DNA of 7,842 bases, from the NCBI GenBank assembly GCA_020435185.1, contig JAGRAA010000406.1, positions 1 through 7,842 of the forward strand, in the 5' to 3' direction. Shown piece by piece: positions 1 through 5,458 of the stretch. A program made the translations under genes and the position numbers. The notes below the pieces were generated by a model. It was not told the DNA's origin, ran no database searches, and worked only from the letters and a program-made list of their open reading frames with translations. Source of the DNA: Bdellovibrionales bacterium (GTDB taxonomy: Bacteria > Bdellovibrionota > Bdellovibrionia > Bdellovibrionales > UBA1609). Numbering within the stretch: position 1 is the first letter of the stretch; each line of letters starts with the position of its first letter.

Positions 1-2
1 AA

Positions 3-416
3 CATGGCGATTGTTTGTACCCAGAGTTTGTATTGCCCCGACCCGGACTATGGCAGAATGGTGAACAAGCAAAAGTTTTGCGACTTTTTTGTGAAGAGAT
101 TGGAGTCACACCTATTTGCTTCCATACGCTTCGAGCCTGCTTTGCCACAGAGCTATTAAAACGTGGAGTGCCCGTACCACGGGTTATGCGTGTTGGTGGG
201 TGGAAAAGCATGAAGACCATGATGCATTATGTCCGCCTCGCAGGCATAGATGACAGAGGGATCACTGACCCCTTGGACTTTCAATCTGTTGATCCAGACC
301 CCATTCAAGAAACAAAAGTCTTGATGGAGGCTGTGGGAAGCAAGTATAGTGTAGATGATTCGGTTGCTTCTGTGATACCCCTGGCATCCAGGCGGCATCC
401 TAGCTACCGTAAGTAG
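3..416 (+). CDS. Tyrosine recombinase/integrase, C-terminal part (5' end outside window)
   Basis: The reading frame is open from the first bases of the window to TAG at 414-416, so the gene begins to the left; a TTG at 15 is not a convincing start. What is visible is the C-terminal half of a tyrosine recombinase catalytic domain: the H-x-x-R box (HTLR, codons 123-134), GGW about 20 residues later (Trp in place of the usual second His, a known substitution in the family), and the nucleophile Tyr in MMHYVRL (codon 228-230). The N-terminal DNA-binding domain and the first catalytic Arg and Lys are out of view. A tail of about 60 residues follows the Tyr. The G+C content is clearly higher than in the minus-strand genes to the right, and the gene converges on the ICE integrase. 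It probably belongs to the host or to a neighbouring element. Family call sure; role and completeness unknown. Confidence 0.8.
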   Translation, partial: HGDCLYPEFVLPRPGLWQNGEQAKVLRLFCEEIGVTPICFHTLRACFATELLKRGVPVPRVMRVGGWKSMKTMMHYVRLAGIDDRGITDPLDFQSVDPDPIQETKVLMEAVGSKYSVDDSVASVIPLASRRHPSYRK

Positions 417-443
417 TTGGTTTAACTAGGTTGACGACGATGC

Positions 444-465
444 AACCAATTTTAAGCAATTGGTT
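444..465. repeat. Perfect 8-bp inverted repeat in the junction
   Basis: AACCAATT (444-451) and AATTGGTT (458-465) are perfect inverted copies around a 6-nt spacer. The repeat lies 28 nt after the stop of the left-hand recombinase fragment and 15 nt before the terminator hairpin. It could be a second, weaker hairpin, or a recombinase core or arm site at the element boundary. The sequence alone does not decide between these. Confidence 0.45.
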
Positions 466-479
466 TTATTAGAAAAATT

Positions 480-504
480 AAGATCCGCAAGGATCTTTTT
501 TTTT
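480..504 (+). terminator. Intrinsic terminator with GCAA tetraloop, possibly bidirectional
   Basis: AAGATCC (480-486), a GCAA loop (487-490) and GGATCTT (491-497) form a perfect 7-bp stem closed by a GNRA-type tetraloop. An unbroken run of T follows to 504. This is a typical Rho-independent terminator for the plus-strand recombinase fragment ending at 416. Read on the minus strand, the same stem is followed by an AATTTTTC stretch, so it may also stop transcripts coming out of the integrase gene ending at 553. Confidence 0.8.
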
Positions 505-519
505 GCCTAAAATGCTCTT

Positions 520-540
520 CATCCAGCACCCATCCAGCAC
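520..540. repeat. Tandem direct repeat CATCCAGCAC x2 near integrase 3' end
   Basis: CATCCAGCAC occurs at 520-529 and again at 531-540, one helical turn apart (11-bp period), just outside the integrase stop codon. Direct repeats at this spacing beside an integrase gene are often binding sites for the integrase N-terminal domain or the excisionase, or part of the attachment site. The repeat is directly visible; the role is inferred. Confidence 0.45.
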
Positions 541-552
541 GCCATTCAGAAT

Positions 553-1737
553 CTATCCGAAATTTACCGAAATCACTCGGTCCTCTTCAGAAAAAATATC
601 TAACTGACTTGCAAACTCCTCAACACTTCCACCCACCAGATGAATGTATTTCATCGTCGTCTTTAAGTCCTCATGTCCTGCCATTGCTTGAATTACTTTT
701 GGCTTACATCGTTCGTGAGCCCACATAGTGATGGCCGTATGTCTTAAATCGTGAAAACGAATTCTTCTTCCTCCCCACTTTTTAATTAAACGATCATATC
801 GATCCACAAAACCGTCATGGTTTCTCACTTGCCCTTCATCAGTCCCAAACACAGGTTCTCCATTCTTAATTCCACGAGACAGGATTAATCTTTTCAACTC
901 GCTGTCCAAGTTCTCTGGCTTAGGTACATGTCGATAAGGCAGCTCATTGCGATTGGCTTTGTTACGCTTACCTTTAAGCAAAGTAAAACTTTTGGTCTCC
1001 GGGTCCCATTGCCTTTTAATCAACATGGTGTTCTTCGTATTCGTCACAGCTTGCGGATCTAAGGCCCATAGTTCATTTGCTCTCAATCCCGTTGTCAATG
1101 CCGTAAAGATTGCTGAAAACACCCATCGGTCTTTATGCTTTGATGGAAATTCATTGTCCAAAAAAGCTAAAAAGTTTTTAACTTCATAAGGTTCCCAATA
1201 AAGCATTTCTTGCGCATCATTCGGCAACTTTGAATATCCTTTAGCTGGATTAAAAGGAATGCGTTTTTGTTTAACCGCATAATTTAATACCGCTACAATA
1301 ACCTCAATGATCCGATTCACACTCGCATTTTTTCGTAACTGACCTTTTAACCGTTTATTCTCACTCTTCATTCTTAATTGAATATTGTGAATGGCTTCAG
1401 GTGTAAATTTATTGGGAGAAAATTTACCATAATCTGAAAAAATATCATTTTCTAAAATTCCGCTCACTCTCTTAAAGTGAGAAGATGAAAACTTAACTCT
1501 TCCATACTCTAACCATCGTAGGGCTTCTAATTCAAAAGTGGTCTCTTCAAAACTTGAGGTATTTACTAAACCTAATTGCTGTTGTCTCTTCTCCTCATTT
1601 TTCTCTATAAGAAAATTTCTTGCATCAATTTTCCTATCAAAAGTCCTTGAAAACTGTTTTGAACCTCGACCGCCCAATCTATAGTTTACATCATAAACTA
1701 TCTTTCCATCTTTTCTCTTTCGAGATGTAATAAACAT
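553..1737 (-). CDS. Tyrosine-type site-specific integrase of the ICE
   Basis: The 394-residue protein has the length of phage and ICE integrases and would cut and rejoin DNA at the element's attachment sites. The N-terminus (about residues 4-50: RKRKDGK, then DVNYRLGG) resembles the AP2-like arm-site DNA-binding domain; a SAM-like core-binding domain spans roughly 65-175. The catalytic set is complete: Arg219 (TTGLRANEL), Lys255 (LLKGKR), His329 and Arg332 (HDLR), His355 (AGHED) and Tyr364 (TMKYIHL). An upstream ATG at 1761 is open in frame, but it would overlap the gene before it. The ATG at 1737 has AGGAG at 1743-1747 with a 5-nt spacer, directly after the upstream TAA, so I chose that start. 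It is the last gene of the minus-strand series and lies beside the probable element end. The integration target cannot be read here. Confidence 0.93.
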   Translation of the reverse strand: MFITSRKRKDGKIVYDVNYRLGGRGSKQFSRTFDRKIDARNFLIEKNEEKRQQQLGLVNTSSFEETTFELEALRWLEYGRVKFSSSHFKRVSGILENDIFSDYGKFSPNKFTPEAIHNIQLRMKSENKRLKGQLRKNASVNRIIEVIVAVLNYAVKQKRIPFNPAKGYSKLPNDAQEMLYWEPYEVKNFLAFLDNEFPSKHKDRWVFSAIFTALTTGLRANELWALDPQAVTNTKNTMLIKRQWDPETKSFTLLKGKRNKANRNELPYRHVPKPENLDSELKRLILSRGIKNGEPVFGTDEGQVRNHDGFVDRYDRLIKKWGGRRIRFHDLRHTAITMWAHERCKPKVIQAMAGHEDLKTTMKYIHLVGGSVEEFASQLDIFSEEDRVISVNFG

Positions 1738-1742
1738 AAACA

Positions 1743-1747
1743 CTCCT
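1743..1747 (-). promoter_or_regulatory. Ribosome-binding site deciding the integrase start
   Basis: AGGAG follows directly after the TAA (1748-1750) of the excisionase-like gene and sits 5 nt before the ATG at 1737. It selects Met at 1737 over the in-frame ATG at 1761 and suggests that integrase translation is coupled to the gene before it. Confidence 0.75.
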
Positions 1748-2017
1748 TTAGCTTGGCCCATCTGTTAACAGAGGGTTTTGCGAAAGAAACATTAGTCTTA
1801 ATACATCGGTTCTTAAGTGAAGCTTTCTTCTAAACTTCACAAAAAGATTGTCAGGTACATTGTTCTTTTTAGGCCTATATTTCCAATCATAAATAGTAGA
1901 AATCTTATACCCAAAAATTCGACAAAACTCTTTTGCCTCTAAAAACTCTATTTTATTGTCAAAGATCACTTGGTAACGACCTTTTTCGTCATTACCTATA
2001 CTTAAAATATCCTTCAT
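1748..2017 (-). CDS. Small helix-turn-helix DNA-binding protein, probable excisionase
   Basis: This 89-residue protein has a central segment (about 26-75) reading LEAKEFCRIFGYKISTIYDW, followed by a basic PKKNNVP wing and a KFRRKLHL stretch. That is the pattern of MerR/AlpA/excisionase-type winged helix-turn-helix domains, in which a recognition helix with S-T-I-Y-x-W precedes the wing. The start at 2017 has GAGG 5 nt upstream. Its stop lies 10 nt before the integrase ATG and touches the integrase ribosome-binding site, the usual position for a recombination directionality factor that biases the integrase towards excision. A transcriptional regulator is the main alternative. The fold is likely; the excision role is inferred from context. 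Confidence 0.65.
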   Translation of the reverse strand: MKDILSIGNDEKGRYQVIFDNKIEFLEAKEFCRIFGYKISTIYDWKYRPKKNNVPDNLFVKFRRKLHLRTDVLRLMFLSQNPLLTDGPS

Positions 2018-2043
2018 TACAACCTCAAATTCAAGCTAAAAAT

Positions 2044-2505
2044 CTATTTTAACTCATTGTTATTATTTAATTTTTTTACTTCCGAGGACGACTTTTCAAT
2101 GCCTGCTACAGAAGACTCTTTAAACTTTTTTGATGGGGTCTTATGGCCTTTATTTTTTCTATTTGAAGTTCTATTTGCCATTTTTAAAAGCCCCTCTATA
2201 TTCAAATCCTCACCCTTTAATTTGGCATTTTTTAATTGATCGTAAATCCACTTTGCCTTTTGAATATCCGTCAATTTTTCCTGTTGAATTTTATCTAAAA
2301 CGGATTGAGGCAATACATTTGGAAAGTCTTCTAAAAGAGCAGTTAAAATTTCATTGCGCTTTAAAATCACCATACCTTTAAAATGTTCATTCACTTGGTT
2401 TAACCAATTTTTTGATTTTTCTTGCAGTTGTGAATTTAAAACTAAGCGGTCGGATGTCTGTTGGCGTTTTCTAATTGTCTTTGTATTTATAAGTTCTTCA
2501 CTCAT
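2044..2505 (-). CDS. Basic protein of unknown function, ICE accessory gene
   Basis: I do not recognise a family for these 153 residues. A charged N-terminus is followed by a strand-like segment (DRLVLNSQL, 19-27) and two predicted helices (about 28-42 and 49-61), vaguely like a ribbon-helix-helix unit. A helical stretch rich in Lys and Gln spans 65-110. The tail (111-153) is low-complexity, Lys/Ser/Asn-rich and probably disordered, ending with NNNN. No signal peptide or membrane segment is visible. The start at 2505 has AAGGA 8 nt upstream. The gap to the excisionase-like gene is 26 nt, so they are probably co-transcribed. A DNA-binding accessory factor for mobilisation or recombination would suit the charge and position, but this is a guess. 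Confidence 0.7.
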   Translation of the reverse strand: MSEELINTKTIRKRQQTSDRLVLNSQLQEKSKNWLNQVNEHFKGMVILKRNEILTALLEDFPNVLPQSVLDKIQQEKLTDIQKAKWIYDQLKNAKLKGEDLNIEGLLKMANRTSNRKNKGHKTPSKKFKESSVAGIEKSSSEVKKLNNNNELK

Positions 2506-2556
2506 TTATTATTCCTTACTTTATTGATTGTTTTTGAAAACTTGGATTATGATCCA

Positions 2557-2958
2557 TTAACGACTCCAAGTGCTTTGCTCTTCAATAATGTATTCCCAAT
2601 GACCACGAATCAGTCTTTGCCCTTGTATTTTATCCTCGACCCAAACACGTTTAATTTTTGGACGAGTTAAAAGAGGTGTGCTTTCTTTAGAATCCTTCAT
2701 TAAACTTTGTTGCTGCTGTTGAGCTTTCTTGTCTTTCTTTGATTTGTAGGCAAGATACCCGATGCCAGCACCAAGAGCTGCACCAATCAACAAACCATTA
2801 TTTGTAGATCGATGACGATCGCTCCCAGTACCTTGAGAGTTTCCCATCAATCCTCCTGTTGCAGCTCCTAATGTTGCGCCAGCAATTAAACTGTCATTTA
2901 AAGAAGCGCAGCCAGGGAGAAAAGATAAAAGAGTAATTAGTGTTATTAAATTTTTCAT
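2557..2958 (-). CDS. Glycine-zipper lipoprotein, conjugation-associated
   Basis: The 133-residue precursor begins with a short lipoprotein signal peptide (MKNLITLITLLSFLPGC); the lipobox LPGC puts the lipidated Cys at residue 17. Ala at +2 would favour outer-membrane sorting by the enterobacterial rule. Two Gly/Ala-rich segments follow, GATLGAATGGLMG (27-39) and GLLIGAALGAGIGYLAY (55-71), with the spacing of glycine-zipper segments that pack in membranes. After a Lys-rich stretch and QQQQQ, the C-terminus (about 99-130) has a compact motif, RVWVEDK then RGHWEY, seen as W-x-x-GHWE in several envelope proteins. The start has GGAG 7 nt upstream. In this setting it could be a transfer-channel lipoprotein or an entry-exclusion protein. 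The lipoprotein call is firm; the function is inferred. Confidence 0.82.
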   Translation of the reverse strand: MKNLITLITLLSFLPGCASLNDSLIAGATLGAATGGLMGNSQGTGSDRHRSTNNGLLIGAALGAGIGYLAYKSKKDKKAQQQQQSLMKDSKESTPLLTRPKIKRVWVEDKIQGQRLIRGHWEYIIEEQSTWSR

Positions 2959-3005
2959 AGGTTCTCCATGTAAAGTCTTGAGTTTTTAACCCAAGGTTTA
3001 AAATT

Positions 3006-3176
3006 TTAATAAAACAGACAGCAATTAACCTCCCATTCGAGGTCTTCTAGCCTTTCCAGACTGAAGCCCCACCATTCCGGTTCAAAATCAAGTGGCCCAA
3101 TCTCCTTAAGCGGTTTTCTTACCAAGAAAATAGCTACGGGCTTACCCGATACGTGTAACCATCTGTGTACTTCAAT
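3006..3176 (-). pseudogene. 3' remnant of a gene probably interrupted by the IS110 element
   Basis: On the minus strand an open frame runs from just after a TAG (3177-3179) to TAA at 3006-3008, 56 codons. It has no ATG or GTG start, only internal TTG. The translation looks coding: KPVAIFLVRKPLKEIG, then LDFEPEWWGFSLERLEDLEW, acidic and aromatic, ending EVNCCLFY. The first few codons may be IS110 right-end DNA. It lies between the end of the transposase gene and the lipoprotein gene, in operon orientation. On the far side of the IS is a 43-codon 5' fragment with a good ribosome-binding site but no matching 3' end. I infer that the two were one small gene. I do not recognise the product. The alternative is fortuitous openness of IS end sequence. 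Confidence 0.45.
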
Positions 3177-3207
3177 CTAATTCTGTTAAAAATATCCTTC
3201 TCTAAAA

Positions 3208-4236
3208 TTATGCTGATTTTAAAAATTTAGGGTTGTAAACCTCTTCACTTTTCCACACAGCATAAACTATTGTTAATAACTTCCGAGACAATGCTATCAA
3301 CGCTCGCTTCTTGCCTCGTTTACTTTCAATTCTTCTAAAAAATTCCAGTAGTGGTTGCGCTCCCGTTGACTTCATCCTCGCTATTGCATGGGCGCTTTGT
3401 AGCATCGCTCGGCGGATTTCACTTCGACCTGACCTCGTAATTGAACCCATTCGTAAGTCATCACCACTTTGGTATATGGTGGGACTCAAGGCTCCGTAAT
3501 TTGCAACGCACTTGCTGTTGTCAAATCTTTCAGCTTCAGCAATAGCGCCAAACAAAACTCGGGCATTTAACTTTCCTATGCCTGGGATGGTCTCTATTCG
3601 TTCTATTGTTTCATTCTTAATTTGAGTGATCTCATGAAGTATAGCCTTTTCACTCTCAACCATATTTTCAATAGTATTCATAAAATTAGCCACAATAACT
3701 TCAAGGGCTGTCGACAAATTCATGTCTATTAATTTTATCTGCCAGTCATTGGATGTAAAAAACTTTGCCGGTAGACGAACTCCCTCTTGCCTCAAATAAC
3801 CTCGAAGCGAGTTCATTAACGACACGCGCTTACGCAGAAGACTCTCTCGTGCAGCTGTTAACTCCCGTAAAGTTCTGGCATCTCCGTCAGCTACGTGAAC
3901 ACGACGTGGTAACATGTCTGCGCGAGCCAATTCTGCGAGTTTCTTTGCGTCAACCTGATCTGTTTTCTTGCCACCACTCTCTGCTATCCACTTAACTTCA
4001 TTTGGGTGAACAATATGTATTTCCTCGCCAAGTTTTTTAAAATAAGTCGCCAACCACTTCATTTGGTTACCAGCTTCAAATACAAATATTTTTGTTTCTA
4101 TACCTAAATCTGCGACTAGCTCACGGATAGCCTTCTTAGTAGGTAGAATTGAGCCTTTAAAAATCACTTTTTTTCGCTCATTTACCGCATGAATAACAAA
4201 TTCCTTGCTAGATATGTCCATTCCAACGTAAATCAT
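3208..4236 (-). CDS. IS110-family transposase (bridge RNA-guided DEDD/serine recombinase)
   Basis: The protein has 342 residues, within the family range. The N-terminal RuvC-like DEDD domain keeps its acidic residues: Asp7 (YVGMDIS), Glu54 (FEAG), Asp93 and Asp96 (KKTDQVDAKKL). A helical middle section (about 120-215) leads to the C-terminal Tnp20 domain, with IPGIGKLNARVLFG (218-231), YGALSPTIYQSG (247-258) carrying the presumed nucleophile Ser257, and GSITRSGRSEIRRAML (264-279). No frameshift or missing catalytic residue is seen, so it is probably active. The frame stays open upstream to 4419, but those 61 codons run through the structured leader and do not resemble the family. The ATG at 4236 has AGGGGG (4243-4248) 6 nt upstream and begins the conserved MIYVGMD. 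The enzyme exchanges DNA between the element's circular form and a target chosen by the bridge RNA. Confidence 0.95.
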   Translation of the reverse strand: MIYVGMDISSKEFVIHAVNERKKVIFKGSILPTKKAIRELVADLGIETKIFVFEAGNQMKWLATYFKKLGEEIHIVHPNEVKWIAESGGKKTDQVDAKKLAELARADMLPRRVHVADGDARTLRELTAARESLLRKRVSLMNSLRGYLRQEGVRLPAKFFTSNDWQIKLIDMNLSTALEVIVANFMNTIENMVESEKAILHEITQIKNETIERIETIPGIGKLNARVLFGAIAEAERFDNSKCVANYGALSPTIYQSGDDLRMGSITRSGRSEIRRAMLQSAHAIARMKSTGAQPLLEFFRRIESKRGKKRALIALSRKLLTIVYAVWKSEEVYNPKFLKSA

Positions 4237-4242
4237 TTTTGA

Positions 4243-4248
4243 CCCCCT
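4243..4248 (-). promoter_or_regulatory. Ribosome-binding site deciding the transposase start
   Basis: AGGGGG lies 6 nt before the ATG at 4236. It supports that start rather than the in-frame ATG at 4419, which would make the leader RNA coding. The site lies just downstream of the 4251-4278 hairpin, so folding of the leader could influence access to it. Confidence 0.6.
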
Positions 4249-4249
4249 G

Positions 4250-4416
4250 TAGGTTGTTGTGTTTGTGTTAAACAACCTTGAGTCCATAGAGTGAACTATC
4301 GTCAACTCTCGACTCACAGTGGGGTCTTTTTTTTGCCTTGAGCTGGACGGCTTGAACCCGAAGGGTGCGAGCACGATGCGAGCGAAGCCGTCAGCAAACA
4401 AACACGATGTTTGTCT
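4250..4416 (-). ncRNA. Candidate IS110 bridge RNA
   Basis: In transcript order (minus strand) the leader shows four inverted repeats. First comes a 5' hairpin, ACAAACA/TGTTTGT with a 3-nt loop (4398-4414). Second is a long stem, GACGGCTT/AAGCCGTC (4346-4353 with 4385-4392), enclosing a 31-nt interior with an ACCC-TTC-GGGT hairpin. Third is TGAGTC/GACTCA (4279-4284 with 4311-4316) with an inner AGAGT/ACTCT pair (4288-4292 with 4305-4309) and a 12-nt loop. Fourth is a perfect 8-bp stem, AGGTTGTT/AACAACCT (4251-4258 with 4271-4278). IS110-subgroup bridge RNAs, e.g. that of IS621 (177 nt), have a 5' stem-loop, then a target-binding loop, then a donor-binding loop, in the non-coding left end. Order, size and position match. 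The ends are not mapped, and the guide bases are not assigned. Confidence 0.62.
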
Positions 4417-4547
4417 CACTTTTCACCTCTTATTCTCGCGTTATAGCTCATGGAATCTCCAATAATTGTTTTGAAAAGGGGGATGCTATAAGAAGTCCGA
4501 TAGACCCCTTTTTTTAAAATTCTATTTTGTAAGGATGAAATATGCAT
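4416..4547 (-). pseudogene. 5' fragment of a small ICE gene, probably cut by IS110 (43 codons)
   Basis: The frame begins MHISSLQNRILKKGVYRTS, continues YSIPLFKTIIGDSMSY and stops at TGA 4416-4418, giving 43 codons. AGGAG at 4553-4557 overlaps the TAG of the Replic_Relax gene and lies 5 nt before this ATG, the same coupled arrangement seen at the integrase. That makes it a translated operon gene rather than chance. The last codons (about 34-43) run into the expected left end of the IS110 element, so they are probably IS sequence. The rest of the gene would be the fragment at 3006-3176. An A7 run (4511-4517) lies inside the frame. I do not recognise the protein. It could instead be a complete 43-residue peptide. 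Confidence 0.55.
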
Positions 4548-4552
4548 AAATA

Positions 4553-4557
4553 CTCCT
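4553..4557 (-). promoter_or_regulatory. Ribosome-binding site of the 4547 small gene
   Basis: AGGAG overlaps the stop codon of the upstream gene (TAG, 4556-4558) and is 5 nt from the ATG at 4547. It is the main evidence that the short fragment is a real gene start and is translationally coupled. Confidence 0.6.
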
Positions 4558-5440
4558 ATTCAGTAGCAACTTTTGACTTCTTACTAGAAATCAAAGTTTG
4601 TAAGTGATTTCTATAGCGTAGATGATGATCCAAGATGATTTGATAAAGGCCTTGGCCCTGGGATGGCCCAAGCTTTGCCCTGGCTTTGCAACAAATAAAG
4701 TCAGCTATGGTCATATTTTGATGAGGGCCATAAAGTATTTTACTTTGCCATCCCTTATTTAAAAAATCCTTAAGCTGAACAATATTGTGAATTCCTGAGT
4801 TTTCAGAAGCTTTTTCAAGATTGTGAATTAATCTTTTTTGAAGTCCTTTACCTTCCAGTACCCAAAGAACTAAAAAGTTTCTTGAAAAATCAGAGTAAAA
4901 TGAAACTAGCTTTTCAATCTTTGTGCTAGACTTTCGACTTCGCTCTAACTCCAAAGCCACAGTTGTTCCACTTTCGCCGTCTTCAAAGTGCCAATAGCCA
5001 TCGGGTCTATGAATTTCTTTAGAAGGCACCCAAGCCGGTAAATCCTCAAGGTTATATCGCCTTAACTGTTGTTCTGTTATGATTTGAACATTTTCAGGCT
5101 TTTCTAATAAAAAATCCCCAAGGTGAATGGCCGAACACAAAAGATCATGAGTGATGTTTTCTGACTTATATCCTTCTTCTTTTAAATCTGGAAGAATGTG
5201 ACGTATCACTTTAAAACCTTTTTTGTCGAGCATCCAAACGGGCTTTCTTCCATCAATATCAAATTTGATTTGAATAAAACCCTTAAGTTTTAATCTCGTG
5301 AGTCTATTGTAAGTTGTGGTTGGATTAAGGTTTTTAAAAAACTTGTAATGAAGACTTGCAGTAGAGGCGATTTTCCATTTCCATATATAAATCAATAAAG
5401 GAATATCTCTATGTTCATTAATGACCAATCGTCCTTTCAT
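4556..5440 (-). CDS. Replication-relaxation (Replic_Relax / MobC-like) family protein
   Basis: The 294-residue protein fits the Replic_Relax family found next to coupling ATPases on mobile elements. Residues about 10-80 form a winged helix: TASLHYKFF, then TTTYNRLTRLKLKGFIQ as recognition helix, and a wing ending VWMLDKKG. The second half carries a PD-(D/E)xK nuclease-like core: RPDGYW with Asp147, then ALELERS with Glu164 and Glu166, with Lys170, Lys174 and Lys177 following in SRKSSTKIEKLV, and FLVLWVLEG as the next strand. Such proteins are thought to act at the origin of transfer or replication with the relaxase or translocase. Whether this one cuts DNA cannot be judged. GGAAGG precedes the start. 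The gap to the coupling ATPase gene is 18 nt, and the downstream small gene's ribosome-binding site overlaps its stop. Confidence 0.78.
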   Translation of the reverse strand: MKGRLVINEHRDIPLLIYIWKWKIASTASLHYKFFKNLNPTTTYNRLTRLKLKGFIQIKFDIDGRKPVWMLDKKGFKVIRHILPDLKEEGYKSENITHDLLCSAIHLGDFLLEKPENVQIITEQQLRRYNLEDLPAWVPSKEIHRPDGYWHFEDGESGTTVALELERSRKSSTKIEKLVSFYSDFSRNFLVLWVLEGKGLQKRLIHNLEKASENSGIHNIVQLKDFLNKGWQSKILYGPHQNMTIADFICCKARAKLGPSQGQGLYQIILDHHLRYRNHLQTLISSKKSKVATE

Positions 5441-5458
5441 TAAATACCTTCCTTAACC

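Larger units (their letters stand above)
3170..4445 (-). mobile_element. IS110-family insertion sequence (ends approximate)
   Basis: One transposase gene (3208-4236) is preceded by a structured non-coding leader of about 200 nt and followed by a short 3' end, the layout of the IS110 subgroup. That subgroup carries its bridge RNA in the left end. No terminal inverted repeats or clear target duplication are visible, as expected for a family that inserts by guided recombination at a short core. The borders given are estimates from the leader structure and from where the flanking open frames stop making sense; they may be off by tens of bases. The element lies in the same orientation as the ICE genes and probably splits one of them. 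Confidence 0.72.

Noticed and set aside
2543..2556. Inverted repeat TGGAT/ATCCA right after the lipoprotein stop
   Set aside because: The stem is only 5 bp and no T run follows on the coding strand; too weak to call a terminator or operator.
3028..3043. Short hairpin ACCTC/GAGGT in the 3' gene remnant
   Set aside because: Five base pairs within a coding-looking frame, with no T run; probably chance.
4279..4337. Hairpin followed by a T8 run on the plus strand, resembling a terminator
   Set aside because: No plus-strand gene leads into it, and the stem is better explained as a bridge RNA loop on the minus strand. The distance and extra GGGG between stem and T run are also poor for a terminator.
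4398..4414. Hairpin considered as an IS terminal inverted repeat
   Set aside because: Both arms lie together at one end of the element and no matching copy is seen near 3170-3208. IS110 elements normally lack terminal inverted repeats.
4511..4517. A7 run in the 43-codon fragment as a programmed frameshift site
   Set aside because: No downstream structure or extended frame after slippage could be supported; homopolymers are common in this AT-rich DNA.
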